Assembly: GCA_009377585.1 (NCBI GenBank)
Contig: WHTS01000029.1
Coordinates: 1-41,444, forward strand
DNA from: Betaproteobacteria bacterium
GTDB lineage: Bacteria; Pseudomonadota; Gammaproteobacteria; Burkholderiales; WYBJ01
DNA length: 41,444 bases
Direction: 5' to 3'
In this document: positions 1 to 6,651 of the stretch, in pieces
Layout: every line of letters begins with the position of its first letter
Position numbering within the stretch: the first letter of the stretch is position 1
Made by a program: the position numbers and the translations under genes
Notes under the pieces: model-generated
Told to the model about the DNA's origin: nothing
Database searches by the model: none
What the model saw: only the letters and a program-made list of their open reading frames with translations

Positions 1-1765
1 CTAGCGGGCGCGAAAGCGCTGGCCGCAAAGGGACTGCCGTGCTACACGCCTGTATTGCGTGCGCGAAACCGGTATCGGCAACCGTATTGGCGAGGAGGTT
101 AAGAAGCGCTCGTGGACTGGCATCACCATTGAGGCGCTCTAGCAGAGAAATCCGCTCTTTGTAGAGAATGGTTGGCGCCCAGTCCTCGCGATACTTCGCA
201 AGCGCTTCCTGGTAGTTGTCCTCCGCCTTCTGCTGCCTCTTCTGCTTGTCTTTGAATAGCTTCAAAGCTTCCTTGTAATCGGCTTCCTCTCGGTTGAATC
301 GGGAGATTGCCTGAGAGTAAGCACCGTACTCTTCAGTCGTCGCCTTCTTGCCAGGCTTCTTGGGCTTGACGGGCTTCGACGGATCAGAGAGTGCCGCGAT
401 TTGCAGCTTATCGGGCAGCTTGGTCTTGGGTGCTTCTGGTGGCGGAGCAACGATAAGGATGTCAGCCGAAACCCTACCGCGCCGATTTACTCGTCCGAAG
501 CGCTGCACCATGCGCTCCCAGGCAACCAGGTCGCAGACAAGGTGATCGGCGTCGAGATCCACGCCGACTTCACCGGCAGAGGTCGCCACCAGATACGTCG
601 CCGAGCCGAGATTCGACTTTGAGTCGGCAAGAAAGCCAAGCGCTTCAAGCCGCTTCTGCGCCTGCTGGCGCTCGCAGACTCGCCGCGCGCCGACGAACAG
701 CTCGATACGCTCTTGAACTGCTACAGATACACGAACTTCGTGCTGCTCCTTGCTCTCTCCCTTGGCCTTCCTCATTTCCGTCTTTGCGCGCCTGATAAGC
801 CGGTCTAGGAGATCGTCAAAAGCTCTCTGTGCATCATCGCGCCTGTCGCAATAGATCAGACACCGCACGTCGTTCACACCCTCGCCGGAAACTTCCCACG
901 CCCGCTCCGCAATCGCCTGAGGCAAGTTTCTGGTGCCGGCCGTTTCGATGCGCAAGCGCTTGACGGCATCTAGTCTCTTCCGCGTTCGCTTGGCCCCTTC
1001 GTCGGCAGGATCGTCGTAATCCTGCGCTTCCAGCGCGAACACATCTGCGCCCGAGTTGCGGTTGGTGGCCGACAACGGGAGCACCTTAAATTCCGGAATT
1101 CGCTTGCGATCCTCCTTGGTGTGTGCACCGTAAACATGCGGCCCGCTCGCAATCGTGGCCAGCAGCGCCTCAAAAGGCGGCACAAGATGCGCTTCGTCTA
1201 GCATGACCAGCGAGTCGGCACCTAAGAGGCCCGCGTGATAGGGTCGCATCCTACGGCTCACCCCGTAGCCTTCGAACAGCAGCCGTGAGCCGATCATGTC
1301 CACAGTGCCAACGATGATCGCGGGTCGGCTGGGGTTTTCCAGCCACTCGCGATTGTCCACGAACTGACCGCGCAAGGTGGAGATGGCAAGCTTCTGATCT
1401 TCGGTGAAGCCAAGGGCGGTGCGCAGTTCATTCGCTGCCGGTGTCGCCAAGGCTTCACGCAGCTTTTCAGCGAAGATCGTGGACTGGTCCACTACGGCCC
1501 TTCGGTCAACGACATAGACCAGGCGCCTTGGGAGACTGGGCGCTGCTTGATTTCGCATCTGCCATGCAAAGCCGATGAGCCAAACAGCCATGACCGCTGT
1601 CTTACCCAGGCCGGTCGGGATACTGACTGCCTCGGGCAAACTGCCAGATACGAAATGTGTACCAAACAGACGTGCCTGCCACGGCATCGGCGGATATCCC
1701 GTCAGCGCGAGGAAGGAACTCGTGAAGAACTTGCCAGCCTCCAATTGTTCATGCCTGATCGTCAT
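1..1765 (-). CDS. cas3: CRISPR-associated helicase Cas3, type I-G-like (C-terminus beyond window)
   Basis: Partial gene running off the left edge; 588 codons are visible. Cas3 unwinds and degrades DNA after Cascade binding. Seen: Walker A TGLGKT at residues 51-56, VVDRR at 85-89, DEAH at 190-193, a PLSAT motif soon after, the motif V-like stretch SAGEVGVDLDADH and motif VI QRFGRVNRRG at 421-430. The VVDRR block and the GEVGVDLDADH wording are typical of the I-G (old I-U, GSU0051-type) helicases. There is no HD nuclease domain at the N-terminus; in I-G Cas3 it lies at the C-terminus, outside the window. The ATG at 1765 is chosen because GGAAG lies 6 bases before it; the frame stays open upstream to a TGA at 1845-1847. 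Odd: a Lys/Glu-rich coiled-coil-like stretch at about 445-530 follows motif VI. In known I-G operons cas3 is usually first, so the rest would lie to the left. A general DEAH helicase is the alternative. Confidence 0.82.
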   Translation of the reverse strand, partial: MTIRHEQLEAGKFFTSSFLALTGYPPMPWQARLFGTHFVSGSLPEAVSIPTGLGKTAVMAVWLIGFAWQMRNQAAPSLPRRLVYVVDRRAVVDQSTIFAEKLREALATPAANELRTALGFTEDQKLAISTLRGQFVDNREWLENPSRPAIIVGTVDMIGSRLLFEGYGVSRRMRPYHAGLLGADSLVMLDEAHLVPPFEALLATIASGPHVYGAHTKEDRKRIPEFKVLPLSATNRNSGADVFALEAQDYDDPADEGAKRTRKRLDAVKRLRIETAGTRNLPQAIAERAWEVSGEGVNDVRCLIYCDRRDDAQRAFDDLLDRLIRRAKTEMRKAKGESKEQHEVRVSVAVQERIELFVGARRVCERQQAQKRLEALGFLADSKSNLGSATYLVATSAGEVGVDLDADHLVCDLVAWERMVQRFGRVNRRGRVSADILIVAPPPEAPKTKLPDKLQIAALSDPSKPVKPKKPGKKATTEEYGAYSQAISRFNREEADYKEALKLFKDKQKRQQKAEDNYQEALAKYREDWAPTILYKERISLLERLNGDASPRALLNLLANTVADTGFAHAIQACSTAVPLRPALSRPL

Positions 1766-1846
1766 CACTGGCTTCCAGTTGCGTTGGTCGGCGACACGAG
1801 TCGCGTCGAGATATGGCCGGGTGGGCGAACCCAAGTTCTGTGTGGC

Positions 1847-2324
1847 TCATCGCTCCTCCACGCTTCTCAATCTTGGACGGCGCTCGCGTACCTGGCATAT
1901 CTCGGTGCGGGGAAGATCGCCGCTCACTTCCGTTTCCCCTTCTTCAAACCGCTCTCCCCAGACATCCATAAGCAACGGCAAGTCGTTCCGATCGGCAGCG
2001 CGTAACACAATCAATACTCGGTCCTGTCAGGCTCAGCCGTTGGCGCAAGCCGCACAGGCGCAAGGTCGAGCCGCCGCAGAATCTCGCGCAACTCGCGAGC
2101 AAGCGTCGGTACCCTGAAAAAATCAGGCGGCTGGTGTCGCCGACGATCACGTTCGTGCGCCGCCAGCCGGCGCTCTGCGGCACGAGATCGCCGCAGATCA
2201 GCCGATGAAATTGACGCAGTAACGCGTCGTCGAGGCTGGCCTTAGGAAATTCGCCATCCTCGAGGCGGCGTTCCAGGGCAAGGACCCTGCGCGCCAGGTG
2301 CGGTGCGAGCTCGGTATAGCTCAG
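1847..2324 (-). pseudogene. Fic-family toxin, broken
   Basis: Three reading frames together give one Fic protein. Frame one holds SYTELAPHLARRV, ICGDLVP and GWRRTNVIVG. A one-base loss near 2137 shifts to HQPPDFFRVPT, and that runs straight into LARELREILRRLDL. The stretch that normally lies between, with the HPFxDFNGR catalytic loop, is missing. A second one-base loss near 2013 creates a TGA; the next frame continues LRAADRNDLPLLM and ends at the TGA at 1847-1849. The expected start is CTG at 2322-2324 and overlaps the stop of the upstream gene, so the original was probably ATGAGC. Fic proteins transfer AMP or similar groups to target hydroxyls; without the core loop this copy cannot. The single-base changes could be assembly errors, but the missing core cannot. 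Its neighbours are a small intact gene (likely the former antitoxin) upstream and cas3 downstream. Confidence 0.8.
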
Positions 2325-2530
2325 GATTCCGAGGCGGGTCTCGACGTATCGGCCAGCGTGTCGAGGCGCATGAGCTCCGCCTTCATCGTCTCCAGATCCA
2401 CGGGTTCGCCCTCCAAGGCCATGCTCTCGGCCACGTTGAGAGGAATGCGGTCGCGCCGCATGCGGGTCCGTGCTGCCTCCGGGAGGCTGCGCCAGCGCTC
2501 GATTGCCTGTTTCCAGTCCACGGGCGGCAT
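2321..2530 (-). CDS. small protein, probable antitoxin partner of the broken Fic gene
   Basis: A 69-aa ORF beginning MPPVDWKQAIERWRSLPEA with a central block VAESMALEGEPVDLETM. It is predicted soluble and helical with no membrane segment. Its stop overlaps the lost start of the fic remnant in the manner of a TGA/ATG overlap, which is how toxin-antitoxin pairs are often coupled. The antitoxin role is inferred only from that position; I do not recognise a named domain. The ATG at 2530 is preferred over a TTG at 2557 because the protein-like part starts at PPVDW. With its toxin broken, this gene has lost its obvious target, unless it acts on another protein. Confidence 0.55.
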   Translation of the reverse strand: MPPVDWKQAIERWRSLPEAARTRMRRDRIPLNVAESMALEGEPVDLETMKAELMRLDTLADTSRPASES

Positions 2531-2619
2531 TGTGGGCGCCCATGGAAGGAGGCTCAAGCTTCTCTTGTCGCGCGCTACTGCCTAAGAGCGTAAGCAATTT
2601 TCCGATCCACTTCAGCATG

Positions 2620-2901
2620 TCAGGCCGATGAGTTCCTGATTACTTCCAGGCCCAGCACCTCCGGACTGTGATCGAGCACGTCGCGCCCGTTGAGTTTGTA
2701 GAATGCTGCCAACTCATCCGCAGCGATGGTGACGGATAGGTCGTCGTGCCTGATCTCGTAGTCGGTGAAGTGCTCACGGTCGTGGTAGACCCGGAACATC
2801 GTGGCGCCGTCGAACGTGCGGATCAGCACGCCTCGCACGCCCGCTGCTGACTGCACCTCCGTCGTTTGCCTGCCGTAGAGATATCTACTGCTCGCTGCCA
2901 T
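2620..2901 (-). CDS. conserved hypothetical protein, 93 aa
   Basis: I do not recognise a family. The protein reads MAASSRYLYGRQTTE, then FRVYHDREHFTDYEIRHDDL, SVTIAADELAAFY and DHSPEVLGLE. It is acidic, with alternating hydrophobic residues suggesting a small beta-rich fold, and has no signal peptide or membrane segment. A GAGGG ribosome site lies just before the ATG at 2901. It sits 78 bases after the AlbA-type ATPase gene and 89 bases before the 69-aa gene, all on one strand, so it probably shares a transcript with them. Codon use looks like genuine coding sequence. The function is unknown. Confidence 0.6.
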   Translation of the reverse strand: MAASSRYLYGRQTTEVQSAAGVRGVLIRTFDGATMFRVYHDREHFTDYEIRHDDLSVTIAADELAAFYKLNGRDVLDHSPEVLGLEVIRNSSA

Positions 2902-2979
2902 ACGCCCTCACTCATCCGCTAGCCGAAAGGACCTTCCAAAGAACTCATTGGCCTCCAATGGGGTCATGCGAGAGCACCA

Positions 2980-4389
2980 TCAGGGTCGTACCTCCCACCG
3001 CCCGCCCTTGTCCGGACCGATCCGGCGCAGACGGCCGTCTTCCTTCAGTCGCCGGATGTGCCACTCGGCACCCTTGGGTGTAATGGCCGCGCCCTTCGCC
3101 AACTCGACTGTGGCGATTGCCGGGTTTGCCCGAAGCAGCTCCACGATTTTCTCCCTAGTTTTCTCCCTAGTTTTCTCCGCCGCTCCAACGCGGCCCGACG
3201 CTGGCTCTGGAGGAACAGGTGCTCTTCTCCGAACCGTCGCGACGAAAAGGCACCCATCCCGGTCGTCCAGGAATTCGATTTCAGGCCAGGATTCAAGTGC
3301 TCGGGGCACACCGGAGCCGAGCCCGCGATAAGGCAGAAGCCCTTTGGCCACGTAACTCGCGAGGATCGGATTGCGCAGGTTGGAGTTGCCCGCGCGAATA
3401 TTGTCGACCGTCAGGTTGTTCGGCAGATAGCCGGGGCTGATGATCTCGATGCGATTGTTGAACACGAAGAGGCGAATCGGCGCACTGATGAGATAGTCCC
3501 GGTGCACCAGTGCGTTTACCAACAATTCCTCGAACACGACGGGCGGGATCTCGGGTAAGCCCGGATCGTTGACGCCACGCCCCGCCTGGATCTTGTGGAG
3601 ATTGCGCAGCACGAAGGCAAGCGCATCATCGAAGACCCGGCGCATCGGCCCACTGAAATCCTCGGTGTCGTCGTAGCTCGTGGTATGTATGTCGTTTCCG
3701 GGATACTTCACCGCCTTGACGACGAACTGCGGCTTGAAGCGCTCCGGCTGCTCGCCGAAAAGCAGCAGGCCTGCCAGGTTCAGGACGCCATCGCCGGTGG
3801 CGAGCTTCATATTCCTCAGAAGTTTTCGCCGCTCGGCCGAAGCAGCCGGGAATGCGCGGCCGTACACGTCGCGTAGAAAGTCGCGAAAGCGCAACTTGTC
3901 CAGCGCATCGAGTCCGGCCCGCGTCGGAAGCTCATCGGCATGGAACTGGTCGCTCGTTTGGAATAGGCGCCGCAATTCCTCCTTCGAATTCACCCGCCGC
4001 TTGTCCGCTCCTGCTTTGAGCCAGATCACGCCGTTGCGGTCGAAGTACGGCTTGTCGATCCCCTTGGGAACGGTGAGCATGATCACGAGGCGGCCGTTGC
4101 CGAGTGGCACGTTCCGAGTCTGTACCGTGATAGGGCTGCGCACCGCGTGGCTGGCGGCATTGCCGATGAGCTGATTAAGGCGCCTCACGTCGTCGCGCGA
4201 AAGACCGGGCGCCACGCCGTCGTCGGCTACGCCGATGAAAATCGTGCCGCCCTCGGAATTGGCGAACGCGACCATCTCGGAGGCCAGCGAATTGCCGTTG
4301 TGCACGTCCCGCTTGAACTGGCGCGTGCCATCCTCGCCGAGAGATATTGCAGCGAGTGCCGACGGCAAGGCTACGCGCGTTCGAATCAT
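2980..4389 (-). CDS. AlbA_2/Schlafen-type ATP-binding protein with C-terminal winged helix
   Basis: A 469-aa protein. Residues about 20-140 match the AlbA_2 (Schlafen AlbA, 'divergent AAA-4') domain: FKRDVHNGNSLASEMVAFAN then SEGGTIFIGVADDG. Residues about 280-400 match the HATPase_c_4 half of this family: VVFEELLVNALVHRDY, then IEIISPGYLP and YRGLGSGVPRALE. The C-terminus, after a repeated KTREKTREK linker, looks like a winged helix (ATVELAKGAAITPKGAEWHI). Such proteins are often annotated as transcriptional regulators or RecG-like ATP-binding proteins and recur in defence regions; the target here is unknown. The ATG at 4387-4389 overlaps the TGA of a 59-aa upstream ORF and has no ribosome site of its own, so translation is probably coupled. 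A longer in-frame start at 4602 would lie upstream of the likely promoter. Confidence 0.8.
   Translation of the reverse strand: MIRTRVALPSALAAISLGEDGTRQFKRDVHNGNSLASEMVAFANSEGGTIFIGVADDGVAPGLSRDDVRRLNQLIGNAASHAVRSPITVQTRNVPLGNGRLVIMLTVPKGIDKPYFDRNGVIWLKAGADKRRVNSKEELRRLFQTSDQFHADELPTRAGLDALDKLRFRDFLRDVYGRAFPAASAERRKLLRNMKLATGDGVLNLAGLLLFGEQPERFKPQFVVKAVKYPGNDIHTTSYDDTEDFSGPMRRVFDDALAFVLRNLHKIQAGRGVNDPGLPEIPPVVFEELLVNALVHRDYLISAPIRLFVFNNRIEIISPGYLPNNLTVDNIRAGNSNLRNPILASYVAKGLLPYRGLGSGVPRALESWPEIEFLDDRDGCLFVATVRRRAPVPPEPASGRVGAAEKTREKTREKIVELLRANPAIATVELAKGAAITPKGAEWHIRRLKEDGRLRRIGPDKGGRWEVRP
3147..3178 (-). repeat. 12-bp in-frame tandem repeat in the AlbA-type gene
   Basis: Two full copies of a 12-bp unit (3147-3158 and 3159-3170) and a partial third encode KTRE KTRE K between the ATP-binding half and the winged helix. 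The unit is a multiple of three, so copy changes would alter linker length without breaking the frame. Similar KTRxKTR runs occur at this place in other members of the family. Confidence 0.75.
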
Positions 4390-4565
4390 CGCGCCGGAAA
4401 GCCAGAGCCGTCCGGAAAGCACGCGGGGTCGGTCACGTCGTTCGCGATGATCCCAACAGACGAGGGGGTGAAAACACCAAGCGGCGCGCCCCGGAAACAT
4501 GGCGCATGCATCGATGCGTCCGGCACGGGCTCGTCGGAGCACGCGTCCAGCATACGGCGCTGCAT
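4386..4565 (-). CDS. 59-aa leader ORF overlapping the AlbA-type gene
   Basis: Starts MQRRMLDACSDEPVPDA and ends GSGFPAR. A strong ribosome site (GGGAGGAACT) sits directly before the ATG at 4565, and a good promoter lies just upstream. The stop codon TGA (4386-4388) overlaps the ATG of the ATPase gene, giving ATGA. The protein has no recognisable domain and is rich in Pro, Asp and Cys, so it may be a translated leader rather than a working protein. Its likely role is to carry ribosomes to the ATPase start, which lacks a ribosome site. Codon third positions are mostly G or C, consistent with translation but not proof. Confidence 0.5.
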   Translation of the reverse strand: MQRRMLDACSDEPVPDASMHAPCFRGAPLGVFTPSSVGIIANDVTDPACFPDGSGFPAR

Positions 4566-4583
4566 AGTTCCTCCCTGCCGCAA

Positions 4584-4613
4584 ATTGTAGACCGATTGCC
4601 ATGCATCGGTCAT
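4584..4613 (-). promoter_or_regulatory. sigma70-like promoter for the leader ORF and AlbA-type gene
   Basis: On the minus strand, ATGACC (4608-4613) and TACAAT (4584-4589) are separated by 18 bases. The -10 box is one base from consensus. Transcription would start a few bases before the GGGAGG ribosome site, giving a very short leader. Confidence 0.5.
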
Positions 4614-4728
4614 TGCTCGCATTATGCGGATCGAGAGGCTCACCAGATGAGCCTGCCGAAGGGATTTGGCGTCACGACTTCCGTACGCGTCTGGCCGCGA
4701 ATGGAATCGGGCGGGTCGATAACCGAGC

Positions 4729-5697
4729 TCAGCCGTCCTTACCCAGACAGCATTTCTTGTACTTCTTTCCGCTGCCGCAGGGGCAAGGATCGTTGCGTCC
4801 GACCTTCGGACCTTCGCGCACGAAGGGCAGCACCGGCTCGCCGAGATCGTCCTCGTCAGCCTCGTCTTCCTCGCGCGCCCAGCGTTTCTGGCGCTCGACG
4901 ATGGCGGACGGCTCGTAGAATTCCCATGGATCGTTGCGCTCGTGCCACTCGGGACGATCCTTGGCAGACCCGTAGGCTTCGGTCACCTCCTTCCCGGTGA
5001 AGAACACTGCCGGACCGGCTTGTTGCTTCGCCAAGTTACGCAGGAGCGGGCGGTAGCGCTCGCGCGGGAAATCGAGCAGACGGTTGCCCGTTGCTAGGCG
5101 CATGTCCCAGTCGTCAGACTCATCGGCGGCAATGCCTGCCACCCAGTCCAGCGCAGCATCGAGCGCATCTGCGCCGCCGCGTTCGGCCATGGCCAGAACC
5201 GAGCCAACCGCCTGGCTGCGCATGTACCAGTCGACACCACGGTCATGCCCAAGCTCACGCAGCGCCGATAGCAGCGATTCGGGCTTTTTGCGGAAGAAGA
5301 TCGGCCAGTGTCCTGCGAGCCAATCCTGGATGTCTTCGTCGTTCGCCCGTTCCATCCGGCGCATGAACGATACGAGCAGCCGGCCGGCTCGCTCGCCTTC
5401 CATGAGCCCGAGAATCATGACCGCGTGCAGCTGCAGCCACCATTCTCCGTTCGTGCCCGGATCGCTCCATCGCCGATCCGGGGCGATCAACGTGGCGAGG
5501 CGCTCGACCATCGCTTCGCCGCGTGCGGCGCACTCGTCGATGAGTGCGCGGGGCGCCCGGTCCTCGTTCTGGATCAGCAGGTCGATCAGTGCATCGGGAT
5601 CCCGTGATGCCAGGTCGGCTGCGTCGTATGCCGGCAGCGGCGTCGCGCCGGCTGTCGTGAAAGTCCCCTCTTGTTTGCCTTCCGTCTGGTTCACCAT
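4729..5697 (-). CDS. DUF1186 and SEC-C motif protein
   Basis: A 322-aa soluble protein. Residues about 20-230 are helical and repeat-like ([16 protein letters not shown], then [15 protein letters not shown]), as in DUF1186 proteins. The C-terminus is a SEC-C zinc motif, [17 protein letters not shown], the same kind of metal-binding tail found on SecA, where it contacts ribosomes and SecB. The motif also occurs on many proteins unrelated to secretion, so it does not fix a function. The ATG at 5697 is chosen because GGAAGG lies four bases upstream; an in-frame start further upstream has no such site. It is divergent from the abrB-doc pair and read toward the AlbA operon, 163 bases away. Confidence 0.75.
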   Translation of the reverse strand: MVNQTEGKQEGTFTTAGATPLPAYDAADLASRDPDALIDLLIQNEDRAPRALIDECAARGEAMVERLATLIAPDRRWSDPGTNGEWWLQLHAVMILGLMEGERAGRLLVSFMRRMERANDEDIQDWLAGHWPIFFRKKPESLLSALRELGHDRGVDWYMRSQAVGSVLAMAERGGADALDAALDWVAGIAADESDDWDMRLATGNRLLDFPRERYRPLLRNLAKQQAGPAVFFTGKEVTEAYGSAKDRPEWHERNDPWEFYEPSAIVERQKRWAREEDEADEDDLGEPVLPFVREGPKVGRNDPCPCGSGKKYKKCCLGKDG

Positions 5698-5826
5698 GTT
5701 GCCTTCCGAGCGAGCCCATTTGCGATTCACCCGGAAGTGTAAAAGACGAGCGATCGGGTGACACATGTGAGCGGGCTTCACCGCGAAAGTCGCGCTCCTG
5801 ATTCAATTCGGGCCGAAACGCCCACG

Positions 5827-5844
5827 TATAACAAACGTTATAAT
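5827..5844 (+). promoter_or_regulatory. palindromic operator overlapping the -10 box of the antitoxin-toxin operon
   Basis: TATAAC (5827-5832) and GTTATA (5837-5842) form a perfect inverted repeat around a 4-base spacer. A consensus -10 TATAAT occupies 5839-5844. A DNA-binding antitoxin sitting here would block transcription, the usual autoregulation of such pairs. No good -35 box is seen. Confidence 0.6.
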
Positions 5845-5863
5845 CGCCCGCGGAGGTGCCGCA

Positions 5864-6085
5864 ATGAAGATCAAGATCACGACCGTAGGCAATTCCGCGG
5901 GAATTGTCCTGCCAAAAGAGCTGCTTGCGCGGCTGCGCGTCGGCAAGGGCGACGAGCTTTATGCGACCGAGCTGTCCGACGGCATCAAGCTGAGCCCGTT
6001 CGATCCGAAGCTCGCGGAGCAGATGGAGGTTGCGGAGCGCATCATGCGCAAGGACCGCAACGTACTCCGCAAACTGGCCAAGTAG
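5864..6085 (+). CDS. AbrB/MazE-type antitoxin
   Basis: A 73-aa protein with the swapped-hairpin AbrB fold signature: TTVGNSAGIVLPKELLARL then GDELYATELSDGIKLSP. These proteins bind DNA as dimers through the N-terminus and block a toxin with the C-terminal tail, here rich in Arg and Lys (MRKDRNVLRKLAK). GGAGGTG lies before the ATG, and the palindrome around the -10 box is the likely binding site. The Doc-type toxin follows after 10 bases. The usual partner of Doc is Phd; an AbrB-type partner is a known variant but less common. Confidence 0.85.
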   Translation: MKIKITTVGNSAGIVLPKELLARLRVGKGDELYATELSDGIKLSPFDPKLAEQMEVAERIMRKDRNVLRKLAK

Positions 6086-6095
6086 GTCAATCGTC

Positions 6096-6572
6096 ATGAC
6101 CGTCTGGTTGCAGAAAGATCTGCTGCTGGCGATCCACGCCCGGCAAGTCGCGGAGCACGGCGGGAGCCACGGGATACGCGACGAAGCACTTCTCGAATCG
6201 GCGCTTGCTCGACCGCAGCAACGGGCCGCATACGGAGACCCTGAACCGGATCTCGCGAATCTGGCTGCAGCGCTTGCATACGGGCTGGCACGCAACCACG
6301 CGTTCGTCGATGGCAACAAGCGTACGGCGCACGTTGCCTATCGGACGTTTCTCGTCCTCAACGGAGCCGATGTCGTCGCGGCCGACGAAGAGAAATACGT
6401 CGCCATGATGGCGCTTGCCGAAGGCAAGCACTCCGAGCGGGAGTTTGCGGCCTGGCTGCGAGAACGCCTGCAGTCTCCGACCCGGCACAAGGCTCATGAG
6501 CCGGCAGCGACGTACCAAGCCAAGAGCAGAGGACAGCGCGAAGCGGCGGCTCGAAGACGCTCCGCGCGTTGA
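6096..6572 (+). CDS. doc: Doc-type toxin (Fic fold)
   Basis: A 158-aa protein. The Doc signature HAFVDGNKR is at residues 68-76, followed by TAHVAYRTFLVLNG. Doc enzymes are Fic relatives that phosphorylate elongation factor Tu and stop translation. The start MTVWLQKDLLLAIH at 6096 fits the family; an earlier in-frame start at 6030 would overlap the antitoxin. The Fic fold ends near residue 125. The last 30 or so residues (ATYQAKSRGQREAAARRRSAR) are a basic tail not needed in the family, and may be a late extension. All visible catalytic residues are present, so the toxin is probably active and controlled by the upstream antitoxin. Confidence 0.87.
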   Translation: MTVWLQKDLLLAIHARQVAEHGGSHGIRDEALLESALARPQQRAAYGDPEPDLANLAAALAYGLARNHAFVDGNKRTAHVAYRTFLVLNGADVVAADEEKYVAMMALAEGKHSEREFAAWLRERLQSPTRHKAHEPAATYQAKSRGQREAAARRRSAR

Positions 6573-6581
6573 AGGGTGCGA

Positions 6582-6610
6582 TTGACTTGGTAGCATTTGC
6601 GCGATAGAAC
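6582..6610 (+). promoter_or_regulatory. sigma70-like promoter for the orphan 291-aa gene
   Basis: TTGACT (6582-6587) and TAGAAC (6605-6610) are separated by exactly 17 bases. This is the best -35/-10 pair seen in the window and lies 42 bases before the ATG of the next gene. Confidence 0.55.
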
Positions 6611-6651
6611 AATAGCATTCGCCCAGCGAACCGCCCGAAGGGAGAAGGACG

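Noticed and set aside
1547-2117. Plus-strand ORFs of 150-180 codons
   Set aside because: They lie opposite cas3 and the fic remnant, have low-complexity composition and no ribosome site.
1944-2618. A single 224-codon open frame on the minus strand
   Set aside because: It joins an out-of-frame shadow of the 69-aa gene to part of the fic remnant; the protein-like sequence switches frame within it.
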